NCBI GenBank assembly: GCA_942159475.1
Contig: OW804102.1
Coordinates: forward strand, 34,354,873-34,418,872
Source of the DNA: Sthenelais limicola
Taxonomy: Eukaryota; Annelida; Polychaeta; Phyllodocida; Sigalionidae
Direction: 5' to 3'
Length of the DNA stretch: 64,000 nucleotides
Each line of letters starts with the position of its first letter. Positions within the stretch are counted from its first letter, which is position 1. The position numbers and the translations under genes are program-made. This document shows, piece by piece, positions 20,938 through 35,900 of the stretch. The notes under the pieces were generated by a model. The model was not told where the DNA came from. It searched no databases and saw only the letters and a list, made by a program, of their open reading frames with translations.

Positions 20938-23900
20938 CTTCAAGCGAAACAAAGATCAAAATGATATAGATTAATTGCTGAACAGTTTGATCTTAAAGTC
21001 CTTATAGTTTAGGTTGTTGGTTCACCTCGATAGAGACCTTTCAATAAGTTTTTCCTTTTCATCCCAAAATATAATGTTTCAAAATATTGAATAATAACTA
21101 TTATAAGTACATGGTGCCCAGCTTATCATAATAAACATATGGTCAATAAAATGTTAGACATCTGGTAAAGAATTAACATTAATAATGACTTACCTGGGGG
21201 CACCTTTATGACAAAGGTTTTCCTAGAGTAGGGAGGTGATGGGTTGGTAAGATCACCCACAACTAGTCTGTCCTGCGTCACCTCAAGCTGATTATCAAAA
21301 TCTCGAACCAACGCAAGTGAGTCAAAGCCCATACGTATCTCATACTCTGAAACTATTAGAGCATTTTGTCTTTTAGTTTTAATATGTTCTTGTCTAATTG
21401 TAACAGCAAACATCCTGAGACAGACTAATATTTCCTGCATCCAAACCCTTGTCGATTTGTTCTTGCTATACACAGCTTCATAAAAGTCCACATTTATATT
21501 TCAGAGACCCGCCAAGATCCTTTCATCTATTATCGCTCACCAGTGATCGTTTCTCTTGACTGATCCAACTACAAACTCTTGTATATAATATGCATCAGAT
21601 ATTTATAGATTCATTCCTACAAGTCATAATAGTGAGTGAATTTAGTGCAACAATTATTTTCATAATAGCTGAGACTGCAGCTTTAAGTTGTTTTTTTTTA
21701 TTGCATTTATAGCATTTCATCTTTACAGACAATAGTTCTCAGCATATCAAGTGAAAAAGAAATAAGGAGAAAAATTCAGTTTGGCTAAGAGGTTAGTATT
21801 TTTTAATAGTTTGTCACCAATTGTATACCTATGCCCATGTCAATCTCTGCTCCCATAGCTGTCCAGGTAAGAGTGACCATCAGGTTGTCCCTGTCCACGT
21901 CTGTTACCAGCAGGTCAAACACTGCTCCTGGAGGGTACTTCTGGGCAGCGGCTATGGACCGATCACAAAATATTAGATAACTAAAGAGAAAACATTGGAA
22001 CAGCATATTGACACAAGACTGAAGAATTAATAACCGACATTGAGGGGCTGGTTGCGCACTCTTCGTACAATAAAACAGACCAAATAAATAGTTAAACTTT
22101 TTGATAATCTTCCTACTTCAGATATTGTGAGACATATCCTATATGATCAGACTGAAGAAGTTTCACTAGATTTCATGACTACTGCTTGTAATGAGAAGAG
22201 CCACTTTAACTTATTTAAATCTGCTTTTTCCTCAGTGGTATTCTGGTATTGGTTAAATTCTATCATTTGACTTCTTTGTATTATTGTTTGACTGCGCCAT
22301 GCGAATATCTCCAGTGTGTAGACAGATGTGTGCAGAATATAAACTTGATAAAAAAAATACTAGCTTAATGCCAGGTACGCTACATGTATGTCCTTTTGCA
22401 ATAAAACTGAATAAGCTTACTGGGTCCACCAGCGGGGAAGTTCCTCAGTCTAAATGAGCTTCCTGAGGTGACCCTCTGGGTGTCGGTGACAGGTAGGGGT
22501 GGGGCTGGAGGAGGGGGTGAGTCAGGATATCCATCATGTGTGGTCTGGCCTACCATTTGGTTAATGTCCACCACTGTATTGGCATTGCTCATTGCCTTCA
22601 CCTGGAAAATGGATATTTGATCATTATTACAATCAAAGGCCTTAGGTTTAATACATAAGTGGACCAGTGGGCCACAAATGTCATTCATTCCTAGTCAGGC
22701 TATTTTTAGCCCTACTTTACTTATGGATGGAGAGCTTCCTAAGGCTGCGTTTCCACTGGCTCGCTCTTTTGGCCCGCTCTTCATACGCTCTTTTATTTTC
22801 CCAGAGCGACTAAGAACCGAAGTTTGAGCGAGACCAGAGCGGTCTAATAGAATCGGTTATTGTGCTTTCTGTACGCTCTTAAAACTTGACGTTGGCGCTT
22901 CTTTTTGACGTTGTGCTAATATCTGCCGTGTTTGATTTGAGCGCAGCAACACAACGCTCTTTCTACCGGACCAAGAGCGCAGTGAGAGTGCACAAACGCA
23001 TTTGCTATTGCTTTCATATAGGAAACAAGCGCAGCAGTAGAATCTCGGTAGAATCGCTCTGCGCTTGTATTGCACTAAGAATATTAGCAGATGAAAAGCG
23101 AATGACAAGCGCACTATGAACAAGCGCAGCAAGAGCGAGCCATGAACACATATACAAGCGAGCCAATGGAATCGTACCTTTATGCCTCAGGACTGCCTAG
23201 AGCAATGACTCCACTTGCTCCCAACTCCTGAAGATGGGGATAATTATTTCAGAAATAATTAAACCGTGATCTTAATGGTTCCTCCACCAGTGATATATAG
23301 TCGTGTAGAATCCGCCATATCTATGATTGTATCTATGATTGTATAAACTAAAAACTTCGAGGTTCTCTTACTATAGTATGGAGTAGATGCAACACTTAGG
23401 TCTATTGGTATCCTGAGTAACCTTGCCGGTACTCACTCTTTATTTATATACTCCAGGGAGCACTCACTGCCACCCCCCTCCTTTGCAGGGGTCTCTTACA
23501 CTGCCTCCCTGGTTCAGGTATTGCTATCTCACAAACTGGTATAACAATACTTATGTAGAATGAACCAACTGATTTTCAACTCACATTAAGGCTGTATCTA
23601 CCATCATTGGAGAAGTCAACAAAATAGACAGAATAGGTGCCATCTGAGGGGAAGACATCAGCACCTGGGTGAAGTAGAAAAACAAATATCTAAAGTATCC
23701 TGTAATATGCCATTGACTAGAGTGCCAGTTTTAACATTTGAAGTCAAACTTTAGCTGTTATGGACATTCCTTTATTTGTTTGTATTCATTATTTCGCTAG
23801 TGGGCTGAACGTCAGGTAGCAGCAGAAGACCACCTTAAGGTTAGCCATGCTTGATATTAAATGTGTAAATATGCTCCAGATGTACATGCGACCAGACCTG

Positions 23901-26900
23901 AATAAATAATAAATATAATGTTGAATTGAATTGAATGGAAAATGTGAGCCTAGTTAAAAGCAGTTGTAAGTTTGAGAAAGGAAACGATGTCTAAAAAAAT
24001 GTCTATATAAGGTAGACCTACCTATACCATCGTCTCGAGGAGTGAGTGTATGCAGTTGGACACCAGAGTCTTCTACAGCCACTGTTAGGTCCATGTTCAA
24101 GACTGGAGATGGTCCTGTGTAGGAAAACAAACACAAGGTTCAGATCATCTTCATATGTATACACAGTAAACACATAACATTTTCCTCGGGGTGAAGTGAT
24201 CAGAAAATGTATAATTCACCTTTCTAACTCCTTTCAAATCACCCAGATTTAAGAATCAGTGATGTTCAAAATACAATTCCGCATAACCAAACCCATTGTT
24301 TGAATCAACCTAATGCCGAATATTCTCTCATAGTTTAGTATTAATAATCTTTCAGCTTAATTTAACAAGAAAAATATTCATTTTTTTTCATGACTGTCCA
24401 GTCAAATGGTCAGTTGTTTTTCTGGTCTGCTTAGCTTCGTTGTTCGAACCTCTCTGAGCTAGGCCGCAGCGAAACGTCCCCATGTACCTCTAATGTCCAG
24501 TTCTCGCCACAGTGGCGGCAGGTATATATCTATACCTATACCTGTATTAATCTCCGAATAATACACCCCATTAATAATATTTCCGCTTAATTTAATTGGA
24601 AATGTGTAGAGCTGTTGATTGTACATTTTCTGACGATCTGTCTATTATTCTAAAAGTGTTGTGAATGAAGGGTGAACAGTTTATGATGTTTCCTCATGGA
24701 TTTCATTGTAAGCCAAAGGAAGAAAAGAATCAACCCAGAAGGAAACATATCAGACTCATTCAAAGTCATTTGCAAATATATACAGAGTGGTACATGAATA
24801 TAACAAGAACGTGTGGTTGTGACCAAGGAAAAACCGTTCCCCTGATTATTTCCACAGTTTCTACTGACAAAAACAAGCCCCCCCCAACTGTAGAGCCACA
24901 GATACGACCCCCCCCCCCCCCCGGTTATACCCTTAAGCAGATAACCACTTTTGACGGTAAACACAGAAGAAGGTTGCATGTTTTGCAGGCGGGCCATGGT
25001 TTGGCGAGCAATCCAAAATATATTGATATTAGACGATTAAACACCAGAAATTTTGCTGTAGGTAGGAAACCACTGAAACAAATCCTTCCCATAAATGAGC
25101 AATTAAGAAAATCAATCCTCCACAGAATCCCATATACGTGGAATTCGCTTCAGACCATGGCCCACGGGGTACCAGACAAGAAACTGTTTAAATCACTAGC
25201 GAAGAAAACTCTGATATGGTCAGACCAACACTTCATTGAATAGCGTACTCATTGTCCATTTGACTTAATTAGGCACTAAGCCTTAAGACAAATTACGTTC
25301 AATAACACTGAGGTAAATTTCTATATAAGATCTAATGCGCCTTTTCAAAAAACTTCAACAACAGTAAAATCCTATTTAATTGATTATAACAGTGCGCTCC
25401 TTTCGTCAATGACGACTGGAGTATTGTGCACTGTTTGGAGAAAATGTAAAAAAGAACAGGAAACGTGTGATCCTCCCTTTGCTGGAGATATGCTTCCTGA
25501 AAGCGACAAGTCGAAAATAAATGTATCTTAATCTTAATCTTAATCTTACCCGCCCCCCAAGGAAAAACGTATTATGAAAAAAGTCTATGGTGGACGTGCA
25601 AATTAAACTGTTGTGGCCCAGAGTGAGGATACACATGTAGCCACACCTTAACTGTCACACTGTAACTGGAGGCCTACTGAATAGTTACTTAGAGTTATCC
25701 ATTCTCTCTATAGATTACACATGGGGGCGATACATACCTTTAAATACAGTAACAAAGAGAACCTGCACCTCATTTAGGCTAAAGTCAATGATGTCTTGTT
25801 TAAAGTAGGCATCAACTTTCACTGGAGGATCTGTAGGATCATCTGCCCTGGAGATAACCATTAGTGAAACACGCTGTCCGATATCAGGGTCAGTGATGTT
25901 GTACTGCCATTTTCCTTTCTGTAAGTTTAAATAATTATTACATAATATATCATAGTTGATCCCAGAAATAGATGTCTAGGAGGCAGAGCTGGGGAAAAGG
26001 AAATTGTATTGAGAAAAACCGCTCCCCTGTTTATTTCCACAGTTTCTACAGTTTCTAACGGTAGACAGTCTCTCTATCGGAGGGAATTGAATTGAATCGA
26101 AAAATACCTTATTTGTCTGAGGTTTTACAGAGTTTAGACAAATAGATGACCAGGCTTCTGGATAAAATCCAGGTCTTCCAACCTCCCACTCCAAATTGCA
26201 AAATGCCATTATGATCCTGTTAATTCCCGTTTTATGCTTATAATGAATTTTAGTTTAGTTGGGTTTCATTAGTACCAATTACTTTGATGGACTTTGGTGC
26301 AATTTTAACTTTGATGTATTTTGGTGCAATTTAAAAAATTTGGTGCCATATTTGATCGAGTATAGCTGTCATCTTGGCCATTGACGTGTCCCTTTAACCG
26401 TGGTGATGATTATCATACAACAACCACAAGATAAATGTTGTGGTATTGGCCATGATACATGCACAATATCTGTATAACTTGTTGGTATAACTTATCGTGG
26501 TAATCCCTTTTTCGGGATTAGTTCTGCCGGGCCAAGATAATGTGCAGATATGATACAATAATTTTCCTTTGTGCCTCGTATAGACATATATACACAAAAG
26601 TTTTATAAGAAAATTCATTAGAAGAAAAAAATAAATGAAATTCCATGAATATTTTCTATCGAGGAATTAAATGGTTGCACCTCTAGGCATATGAGCATGA
26701 GACAGCCATTATGCCAACAGACACACAGTCCCGTATTCCTCAAACAAATATGTGATGTGAGGTGATGTATTGGATATCACTACCTATCATACTATTTGTG
26801 TTGTGTTTCATGAAAATGAGTCATAAGTCGCAAAATTGATATTTTTCAGTGTTCTTTTCACAAGATCACATTATTGGAATGTTCTGATTTTTTGGGAGTT

Positions 26901-29900
26901 TATCACTTAGACTTATATCAATCGGTGTATCAAATTTCAGGAATATCTATATAATACATCCTTTAGTTTTAAAGGTAACCATATGGACTACATTTAGTAA
27001 CTTTACTGTTTATTGACCCCCAGAAATATTGGATACTTTTTTTTTCAAAAACGAAAATATCAAACTAAAAATCTAGAAATACTTATAAGATTATTAGACT
27101 GTTTACTATCATTGGAATCAGCTTGATCTCATCTTTTCAAATCTTATGGTATCTCAAAATCTATTTTTAGCGACTTATGACTCATTTTCCTGAAACACAT
27201 CACATTTGAATAAAGGTGAGTACCGCTAGACCCAACAAGGGTTGCACATGTCACACACATAGCTCTCGAGTTATAACTGTATATATTCTTTATTGTCTAC
27301 TAGTAATCATAGTAACCTTATAGTAAAGTGATGAAGGACTATCACCATCCGAAACGTTGGTCATACAGACAATAAACCCATCTTAAGCAAATACTACTTG
27401 ACAACGCGTCTTTCTTATGGTTTTGGTGTTGATCTTAAATCAACTTATATCAAAGTCTTCAAGAGATGATCGAGACTTAACATTTAACTCTAACAAACAT
27501 AATTTTGTATCACTGGTGGAAAACCATTTATTTGATCAAATACATAATTAAATACCAAATTTGTACAATGTTTACTTGCTTACCTCAATCATTCCGGGGA
27601 ATATAAATCTCCAGACATTGAACTTGCTGTCATGTTCTGCCTCTGCAGAATTGGTGTCATAGACTATGCCAGAAGGAGATGTCAGTGATATATTAACTCC
27701 ACTCCCTAAATAATCTATGTAGAAGTCTGTATTCCTCCCGACATAGTTGTCTATGTAAACCGAGTCGATCCAACTGGATGTTGAGCTTAGAAAACGAGAA
27801 GTGCTTTCCAAAGCAATGATATGATTGTGAAAGCCTGTAAAAAGAAACATATATATATATGTGTGGATTTTATTATATACTACGAAACATGTTTAGACTT
27901 GAAGCTGTCATCAAAAGGACCATGTAGGAAAATAAATAGTAGTTATTTATCATATATTTTATTCCATAATTCAGATACAATTACCTTGGCTGCTCATGGC
28001 AATGTTACTAAGTGCATCGTTGAGACCATTGGAGGAGTAGCTGTTTGTGAAGAAAAATGAGGTGCCATGTGTCTCCCAAGCTAGGTCATCAATTGACTGT
28101 GATGCTGCATTTGTGACAGCAACTGAATGAACTGTGACTTGAGCAGCCAAGATCTGTGACAGTGACAGCAAATTGAGAGGTAAGCAAAGATATAAAGAAA
28201 TTGACATTGGGGCTTCATCATACAATGTGTGCATTACCGAGGTCAGGAGGGGATGTCTTGTTTACAGAAAGCTAGTTGTTTGCAATGACCTCTGCTCATA
28301 CTGTTCAGCCTTTACCATTCCATGGTATCACATCTAATTATATTGCAACCCTTGGCTTCAATAGGGGATTTGCATGTGACACTGTGCATATATATTATAT
28401 GGTACAGTTCATGCTGTGATAGATTCAGTTCATGTATGACATACTATTATTTAGGAACATTGTTATTGAAAATTCAAGAATGTTTTCACCAATATCAAAG
28501 CTTGTGTAAATGATTTATAAAAACCAAATCCATGATGAGACAGATGGTGGCTTGCGTTATGGATACATGTATGACAAATAAATATTGACATTGAAGCACT
28601 GATAAATAGTCCGTACTGGACAGGTTTTTCTATAGATTTCATACTGACATACATGCAAATCCCCTATTAGTTTACCACAATTGTTTCTTCTAGACATATT
28701 TCCCATATATCTCATATTTCTCTTAACTCAATATCTGCTTGTGCAACATACAAATTTTTTCAAGGGTTCATAACCACTGAAGTCAGTATAAAACCTCAGT
28801 TTTAGTTGAGGAGCTATTGGGAAATACGAGCTGATGTGGGTGAGTTCACATCAAAACCAAACGGTCTAATGAATGTCAACCACAACATATACTTACATCA
28901 GGCCTAACATCACTTATATATGGTGCTGTGTTTTCCTCCCCGTCAGTGATAACAATGATGTCAGCCCCTGTAGCATTCATTCCTCCTTCTTCTAGTATCA
29001 TTAATGCAGCTAATAATCCTATAATAAAAGAGTTAATTCATTGATTGATTCACTTCCATAATAATCCTCTATAGAAACTGAATAAAACATTTTAAATAAA
29101 AGATAAAAAAAACTCAAGAAATGCTGTGATCCTAGTTTTGGTTAAAATAATTATGTTAGAAGATATTTGATCCTACCACTTCCTATGCTGGTTACTCCAC
29201 CTGTGGTGTTAGGCAGCAGACTGTTGAGGATAGGTCTTGATGTACTGTCAATGACTGTTAGATTGCTGATCGGTGTGGCTGAGGTGCTAAATGTTACCAA
29301 GCCTAACATCTCCCCATCCATTAACAGGCGCATGATGAAAGTTGATGCAGCCTATAATTAGTCAGCCAAACAGCCAAACAAAAAAAACAAAAACGTCAGG
29401 CAAGACTTTAAAAGTGGGCATTTACTTGCTCCCTACCTCTTAATATAAGGAGTAAGTCTTGGCGAATGGCTGACCTATATTATACTCCAAGCAACTTCAT
29501 GTAGATAATAATCTCAGACAAATGAGGTTTAACTCCTCAAGACTATGTCTTTGTTCTCTAAAACACTTGATAGGCTATTACATTTGAGGTATAGTTTCAA
29601 TCAAGCCCCCACACCATTAAAAGGAATTAATTCAACCCAAGCAAAAAATCAACATATATATAATTGTTGCCATATAATAATTAACTGTGGGCTCACTGTT
29701 CCTAGGTTCATGATCCTGGAGCCAGTCATGCTTCCAGACACGTCCATAACCAGCACATAGCGTGAGTCAGCCCTGTCCTGACACACAATGAACTCTGGTG
29801 TCACATTAGCCACGTTACGGGGTGGGTTAATGCCATCCTTGAAGTCCTCATGTTCTCTCATTACCTTACAATAAAGAGCCAGGTTCCAGTAATACTCAAC

Positions 29901-32900
29901 AATACAAACATTAAAATAGAGCAACACTGAAAGAAACACTTCAAATGACACTTTAACCGATGAAACAGTTTATTTGATTTACTTAGGGTCGTCAGGAAAA
30001 CCTAATTGTAGAGGACGTTTCACCCTGTTTTGATACAATGAAATATGTATACAATTCATGTAAAATCGCCATATGTATGTAATGTATTGGAATAAAAATG
30101 TTATATACTTGGAATGACCACTTAGAAATTGACGTCAAGGCAGTTAGTATTCTTAAGGGCAATTGCAAATTACACTTGGGGTAGATGCCAAAATAACTCA
30201 GCATGTTTTTTTAGGGGATAGATCTACTAGTTAACAATTCTGTGCAATTTGTTGATTATTAATTCTCATTAAAATCATTCCTTATGATAAGATGGATATT
30301 ACAGCTTATAGTGGGGTAGCAACTTTCAATAAGATTAACAATCACGACTGTCTTCAAAGTATAAACACTCAGCTTAAATTCATTACCTCCCAAGAGCTCC
30401 TCAAGCTGCATCTTTTGTTCTGGTTGCTTGGTGAATCATAGTTATGATAGGAGTTAATAGCACTCGTATCATTATCGCAGAATTCAGTGACCTGACATTA
30501 AATCAAATGAGAATGTTGCAAATCAGAGGGAATGTTTACAAGTAATTTTTAGAAAAATATAAACTCCTTTTGGCTTGAGTTTACAATAATAATAGAATAT
30601 GGTATTTGACATTCGATTTTTCCCCTACGCCGGGTATTTATTCACTTTATCAACAAATCCACCACCAAGATCACAAGACATCTAGAACTACATCGGATCT
30701 TTCTCGCCTCTTCAGCTGTTCCACTCTACCTTTGCATGTCTTAATCATATCTTTATCTGAATAAACACTATTTCACAGATAAACTGCTAGACATTCGATT
30801 TTATATATTTATAATGGTTTCCCTTAATTTTGGCAAGGATCACAGCAGTCAAAATATCAGAAGCTGAGATTCAATGGGGCTTTATTGAATATCTTCAGAC
30901 TTCAGAGATATTCGAGGATTTTTAAAAAGCTGTTAAAATAAGCCGACTGCCATAGGCCTGTACATATATTTCTGTGAATATTTTATTGTTGTGTATAATA
31001 GTGTGTGATTTGTCCTAGAATAGGACCAACATTTATATAAACTACCAACATAATATAGTTCATTACTTTTCTAGCTCAGGGCTACATGTAAAGTAATTTC
31101 CCCCTGATGTAACTACTCGCTAACCTGAATAAAAATGTTTTAAACAACATTGCAATCAGGACTCACGTAAACGGCATGCGGATAATACATGATGGCGGCA
31201 TAGTCACTGGAGGAGGCCGAAGATGTGGGATACCCAGAACAATCCTTTAATGGTAGGTTTCCATTGGCCGCACATGTAGCCACAAAGGTACTTGTTGTTG
31301 TGTTGTAGAGCCTCGCTGTAAAAAGTAGAACATATTTGGGTCAGATTTTCAGAAAATGTAGAATTGGCAGCTGTACACATTTTTTTTTTTTTTTTTTTTT
31401 TTTTATTTTTTACACGACAGTACATCCAAGTTCATGATCTCGCGGCAAGGCGATTTTATGACCACCTGTCTTATATAATAATTGTTCATTCAGGTGATCA
31501 TTATGGGTATATGAGTGATATACATCATTATTTAACAATCAATGTCATACTATACAATGTTTAATACAATAAATTTGATTAGTCAGTCGTCGTCAGAGTC
31601 AATGATTTGGTCGAGGGGGCGGGTGAAATTAGTACCGATACGTGGTCACATCAATCAAAGTGTCCATGTTCTCGCTGCTTCAGTAATAACATGTATTTTA
31701 AATGAGATTTTAGTCCATCTTCCTCAAGATTTCTGACACTACCATCTAACCTATTCCAGTTACTGGATATCTGGTACGAGAGCGATTTTTTGTCACATTC
31801 TGTTCTCGGTATGAATTGCCTCAATATTATACCGTCGTGCCGTCTAGTGGCTCTATTCATAATTCCTAATCTTTCCTGATTCTCTTCTAACAGACTTTGT
31901 TTCTTTCCCATTTTTATTAATAGAAACTCTTGTCTATTGGCGACTGATAGGATCTTACATTTTTCATGTATTTCTACTCGTGACATATTATCATTGGCTT
32001 TTAGCGCTGTTCTGATTGCCCTATTTTGCAATTGTTGTATTTTCTTTAATTTCGTTTTACATACTGGTGTTAAAAAAATAAGACTATAGTCTAATATTGA
32101 TAATATATACGTTTTCAACATCAGTATTGCGGCATGCTCCGTCAAGTAAGGCCTCATGATACTCATCTGATGAATACGATAGTTGAGGTTTCTATGCATC
32201 AGACCTAATTGTTTCAACATGTTAAGTTTTGCTAAATTAGGATGCAATTTGGTCAATACTAGGTAAATTCGACTATATTTGGCATTACATTGATTCTAGC
32301 AAAATGTTTGGTTAGGTTGAACTGTATTTTGAACTTCATTTTCGTCTGAAATTTGGGTTATTTGAGAGGATTGGTGAAGGTGAATTGTACATATTCTGAA
32401 GATCTGACCCATATACACGGTAGCAACGAGGGGGTTGAAGGAGCGGGAATATTGCACAAGTTGTGTAGCAGTGAGTGCTATATTCAAAGCGACTGAAACC
32501 AATGAGTTAGTTGACTATTTTATGATATATTTATAAATGCATTTAATAGTATAAAATAGAATACTTTTTTTAGTAATACAGTTGAATTGTGGGAGTAAAT
32601 ATAGATAGTAAATAAAACTACATAGTTGCCAAAGACTACCACACATAACTCACTAGTGAAATATGTACTGTGCATAACTAGCTCTAGATACGTTAGAATG
32701 AAATGCATTATACATACATGTGATATTATTATTATTGAATTGTTATTCTGTGAAAAAATATAGAATGGGGCCTCTACAAGAATAAATAAATATGATTTAC
32801 ATATCTGTCATCAATATTCATAAGTATTGAAAAACATTCTATTGGGTATTACAAACCAGTGTTTTTACAGTGTTCGTGAGTTAGTACAATGTTACTAGCA

Positions 32901-35900
32901 ATATAGATCATTAGCCAGGTAAGTTTATTTTCAAACCCTTATCAAACCCAGACTGTCTAGGAAATGGCTCATAAAACATAGTGGAACGGGTTCCCACTAT
33001 GCCAAAGCATGTCCACCGCGAAATGTGTGACAATCCCTCGAGCGGTTTAGGAGGAGATGCCGAGAATTATACTTTTCTCTCACAGAATTAATATAATACA
33101 TCATCACCCATTAATTACTATTACCAAATTTCCATAACCGCTAATCATGCTAATACCTTAGCATTGTTCAATACAAGTCTACTAGTCAAGCTCTGCCTCT
33201 AGGTTACATAATATCCCTAGTACCATGTAATATTTATTCTTTTTAGAACTGCACATAGTGCGTACAAAAACCTGTACTAAGTTTAATATCAACAAAACAT
33301 ATCTACAGTAAATCAAACCTTTAAAATAGGCGACCTGGAAGATCTGTTTACAGATGGTTTTGTAAGATAATAATTATGATTTATCCTCTTTGATCCTTTC
33401 CCCATGATGTATTAGAATAAGATATGGAAATACAACTATTACAATACAATAGAATCCCTAGTATCATGGACAACGCCTACTATACATCAATCTACCATAC
33501 AAGGATGACAAACGCCACAGCCTAGTGACGTAACATCACTATTGTCTAAAATCTAGTACATTGTGTTCTCACACTAATACATCAAACTTGCTATATCTAG
33601 AAGGTAAGTTTCACTTGTAAATAAATTCAACTAATTCATGGCAAGCAGCCAAAAGGTTCACCAGAGAAAAATAAAAGTGATTATTTATAACAAAAATGTT
33701 CTTTAGTTTGACACAAAAGCTGTTTGTCAAACCCCCAGGTTTGTTTCGGGTCAAGGGCAACACAATTGTTTTAGATCTGAAGGTCCTGCTCTGGCATTTC
33801 CAAATTCTTATTTTCTTATTTGTTATTTTTTCAGCTACAAATTGATATTAACTCACTCTGTATTGCTTTACTGCAGCGGATGAGTTCTGGGTCTCCTGTT
33901 GTGTTTATGTAGAAGGCACAATCTGTAAGTGCATACTCATCAAATATGCCCCACCTCAGGTGGCCCCATTCATGGATGATTGTCTTCATTTGAAAGTAAT
34001 AGAAAGATTGTATGGGAATTAATGGTACGCAAACGTATTTATTTTCACGCAGATAAATCTTCGCGCACAAAGTACATTGATACCTTTTCGCGCGGATTGA
34101 AATTCGCGCAGCAAGGAAGTCTCATACCTTGTTTAAATGCAATAGTTATACCTTTCGCACAGGATTTATTTTCGCGCACAAGAGTGGGTGCGCGAAAATA
34201 GCGAAAATAGATAGTGTGCGAACATTAATACGTTTACAGTATTAGAAAAATATATTTGTAGCACCCGATCGGAGCCAGTCATACACGGATCCAATCGGAA
34301 TCTACTACTAATTCTCAACAGTAGTTATTAATTGTCCCTATTTTAATGTAAAGTCCGTATAAGGGCTAGGCGATTATGTCCCCACCGTATTGTATGCGGA
34401 AAACTTCCTCTTTTTGCTGAAATGACTGAATATGATGATTGTTTATGTAGATGTGTTGAAATCCTAGTAGTAACAAATTGTTATATCAGATCGAGTTAAA
34501 ATGACGATATGGAAACGTCTGAACTTGTGTGTAATAAGTCATAATATAATGTAGATTGTATGGAAACCTTATTATTGTGTTGTAAGTGGTTTAATAATTG
34601 AGATAATGTATAAATAGAGGCGACGCAAGAACACATCCACGTGGTGGACATGCGTTTTTTTATAACTATATTTTAATGTACGGCCAATTTTGTAACAAAA
34701 AAGACCTCCAAAATCGGTTGCCTCCTTTCCCTAGCTGCCGTACTACTGACGTGTATCTAAAAAAGTTTTAAACGTAAAGGTCTACAATTCATTGTGTAGT
34801 ACGCGTCTATTCTTGTTCAGGCCTTGTGTAAAAGAATTCAAGGTGTGTCGAGAGGTCAACATCGCGATTCCGTTCAATATTCTTCCGAGCGATATTAGAC
34901 TTGAACTAGCTCAGAACATCCTACCGCTATTGTTCTGTAAATCTTTTTATTCCGTAGGACATGTCTATTTTGTGTCGGACCAAGGATGGACATATATATG
35001 TTCAACACACAATCTTGGCCCGACAGAACTAACCCCGAAAAGGGGAGTCGGTTAACTAGGTATGAATAAGTTCTTTAAAAAAAATGTAGGAATTTGGTAT
35101 ATATTTATGCTACTAGCAGCGCTAAACACCCTACAAATGAAAACATTCTGAACCAAGATTTTCGTGGCAAAGCATTTCAGGAGAAAAGGAGAATAATATA
35201 GTAGAAACACTAGAAAGAAAAATCCTGTGTTGTTAAAATTAGGATGTTTAATTCATATGACAATTTTCATTATTATAGTAGAGTGGATTTATCCTTTAAA
35301 ACTTATACAAATATGTTGAATAGAAGCATTTCTCTGTGCGAAACATGGGACTTTTGTGAATCCACTATGCCACTACAGCGGCGTGGGGCACACATATAAT
35401 ATAGTATGACACTTGACACCTCATTTTGTCACCCATAGCAGATGGGGAGTGGCATCATTTTAGCACTTTTTAAAGCTAATTGGAAACAATAAACAGAGGT
35501 CGGTGGGTTCAGAATGCACCGGGACTGTTACAGGGTGAGACTAATTAAGAGAAATGAGACAAATTCGCACAGAACTCTTAATAATTATTAAGGAAATATT
35601 ACATTTAGCATGATGTGTAATGTCTACAGCCGTCATGTTTAGTATAAGGGTAAGATTTTCAGAAAATGTACAATTGGCAGCTGTACACATTTAGTAAATT
35701 CTGCTACATTAGGCTGCAATTTGGTCAATAATAGTGAATTCGAGTATATTCGACATTGCATTGATTCTAGCTATATGTTTGGTTAGGTTGAACTGTATGT
35801 TGAACTTTATTTTCGTCCGAAATTTGAGTTATTTGAGAAGATTGGCGAAGTTGAATTGAACATTTTCTGAAAATCTGACCCATAAACATGTTTAGCGTCT

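Noticed and set aside
20491..20969. Poly-Pro and poly-Glu frames over the CLCA-like last exon
   Set aside because: These are shadow frames of the GGA/GGT repeat. The minus frame giving Gly continues the Fn3-like domain and reaches a TM helix, and its phase matches the preceding exon.
34792..35055. Plus-strand frame with NILPSDIR segment as a retrotransposon end
   Set aside because: The resemblance is confined to a few residues and no tail, RT core or repeat ends were found.
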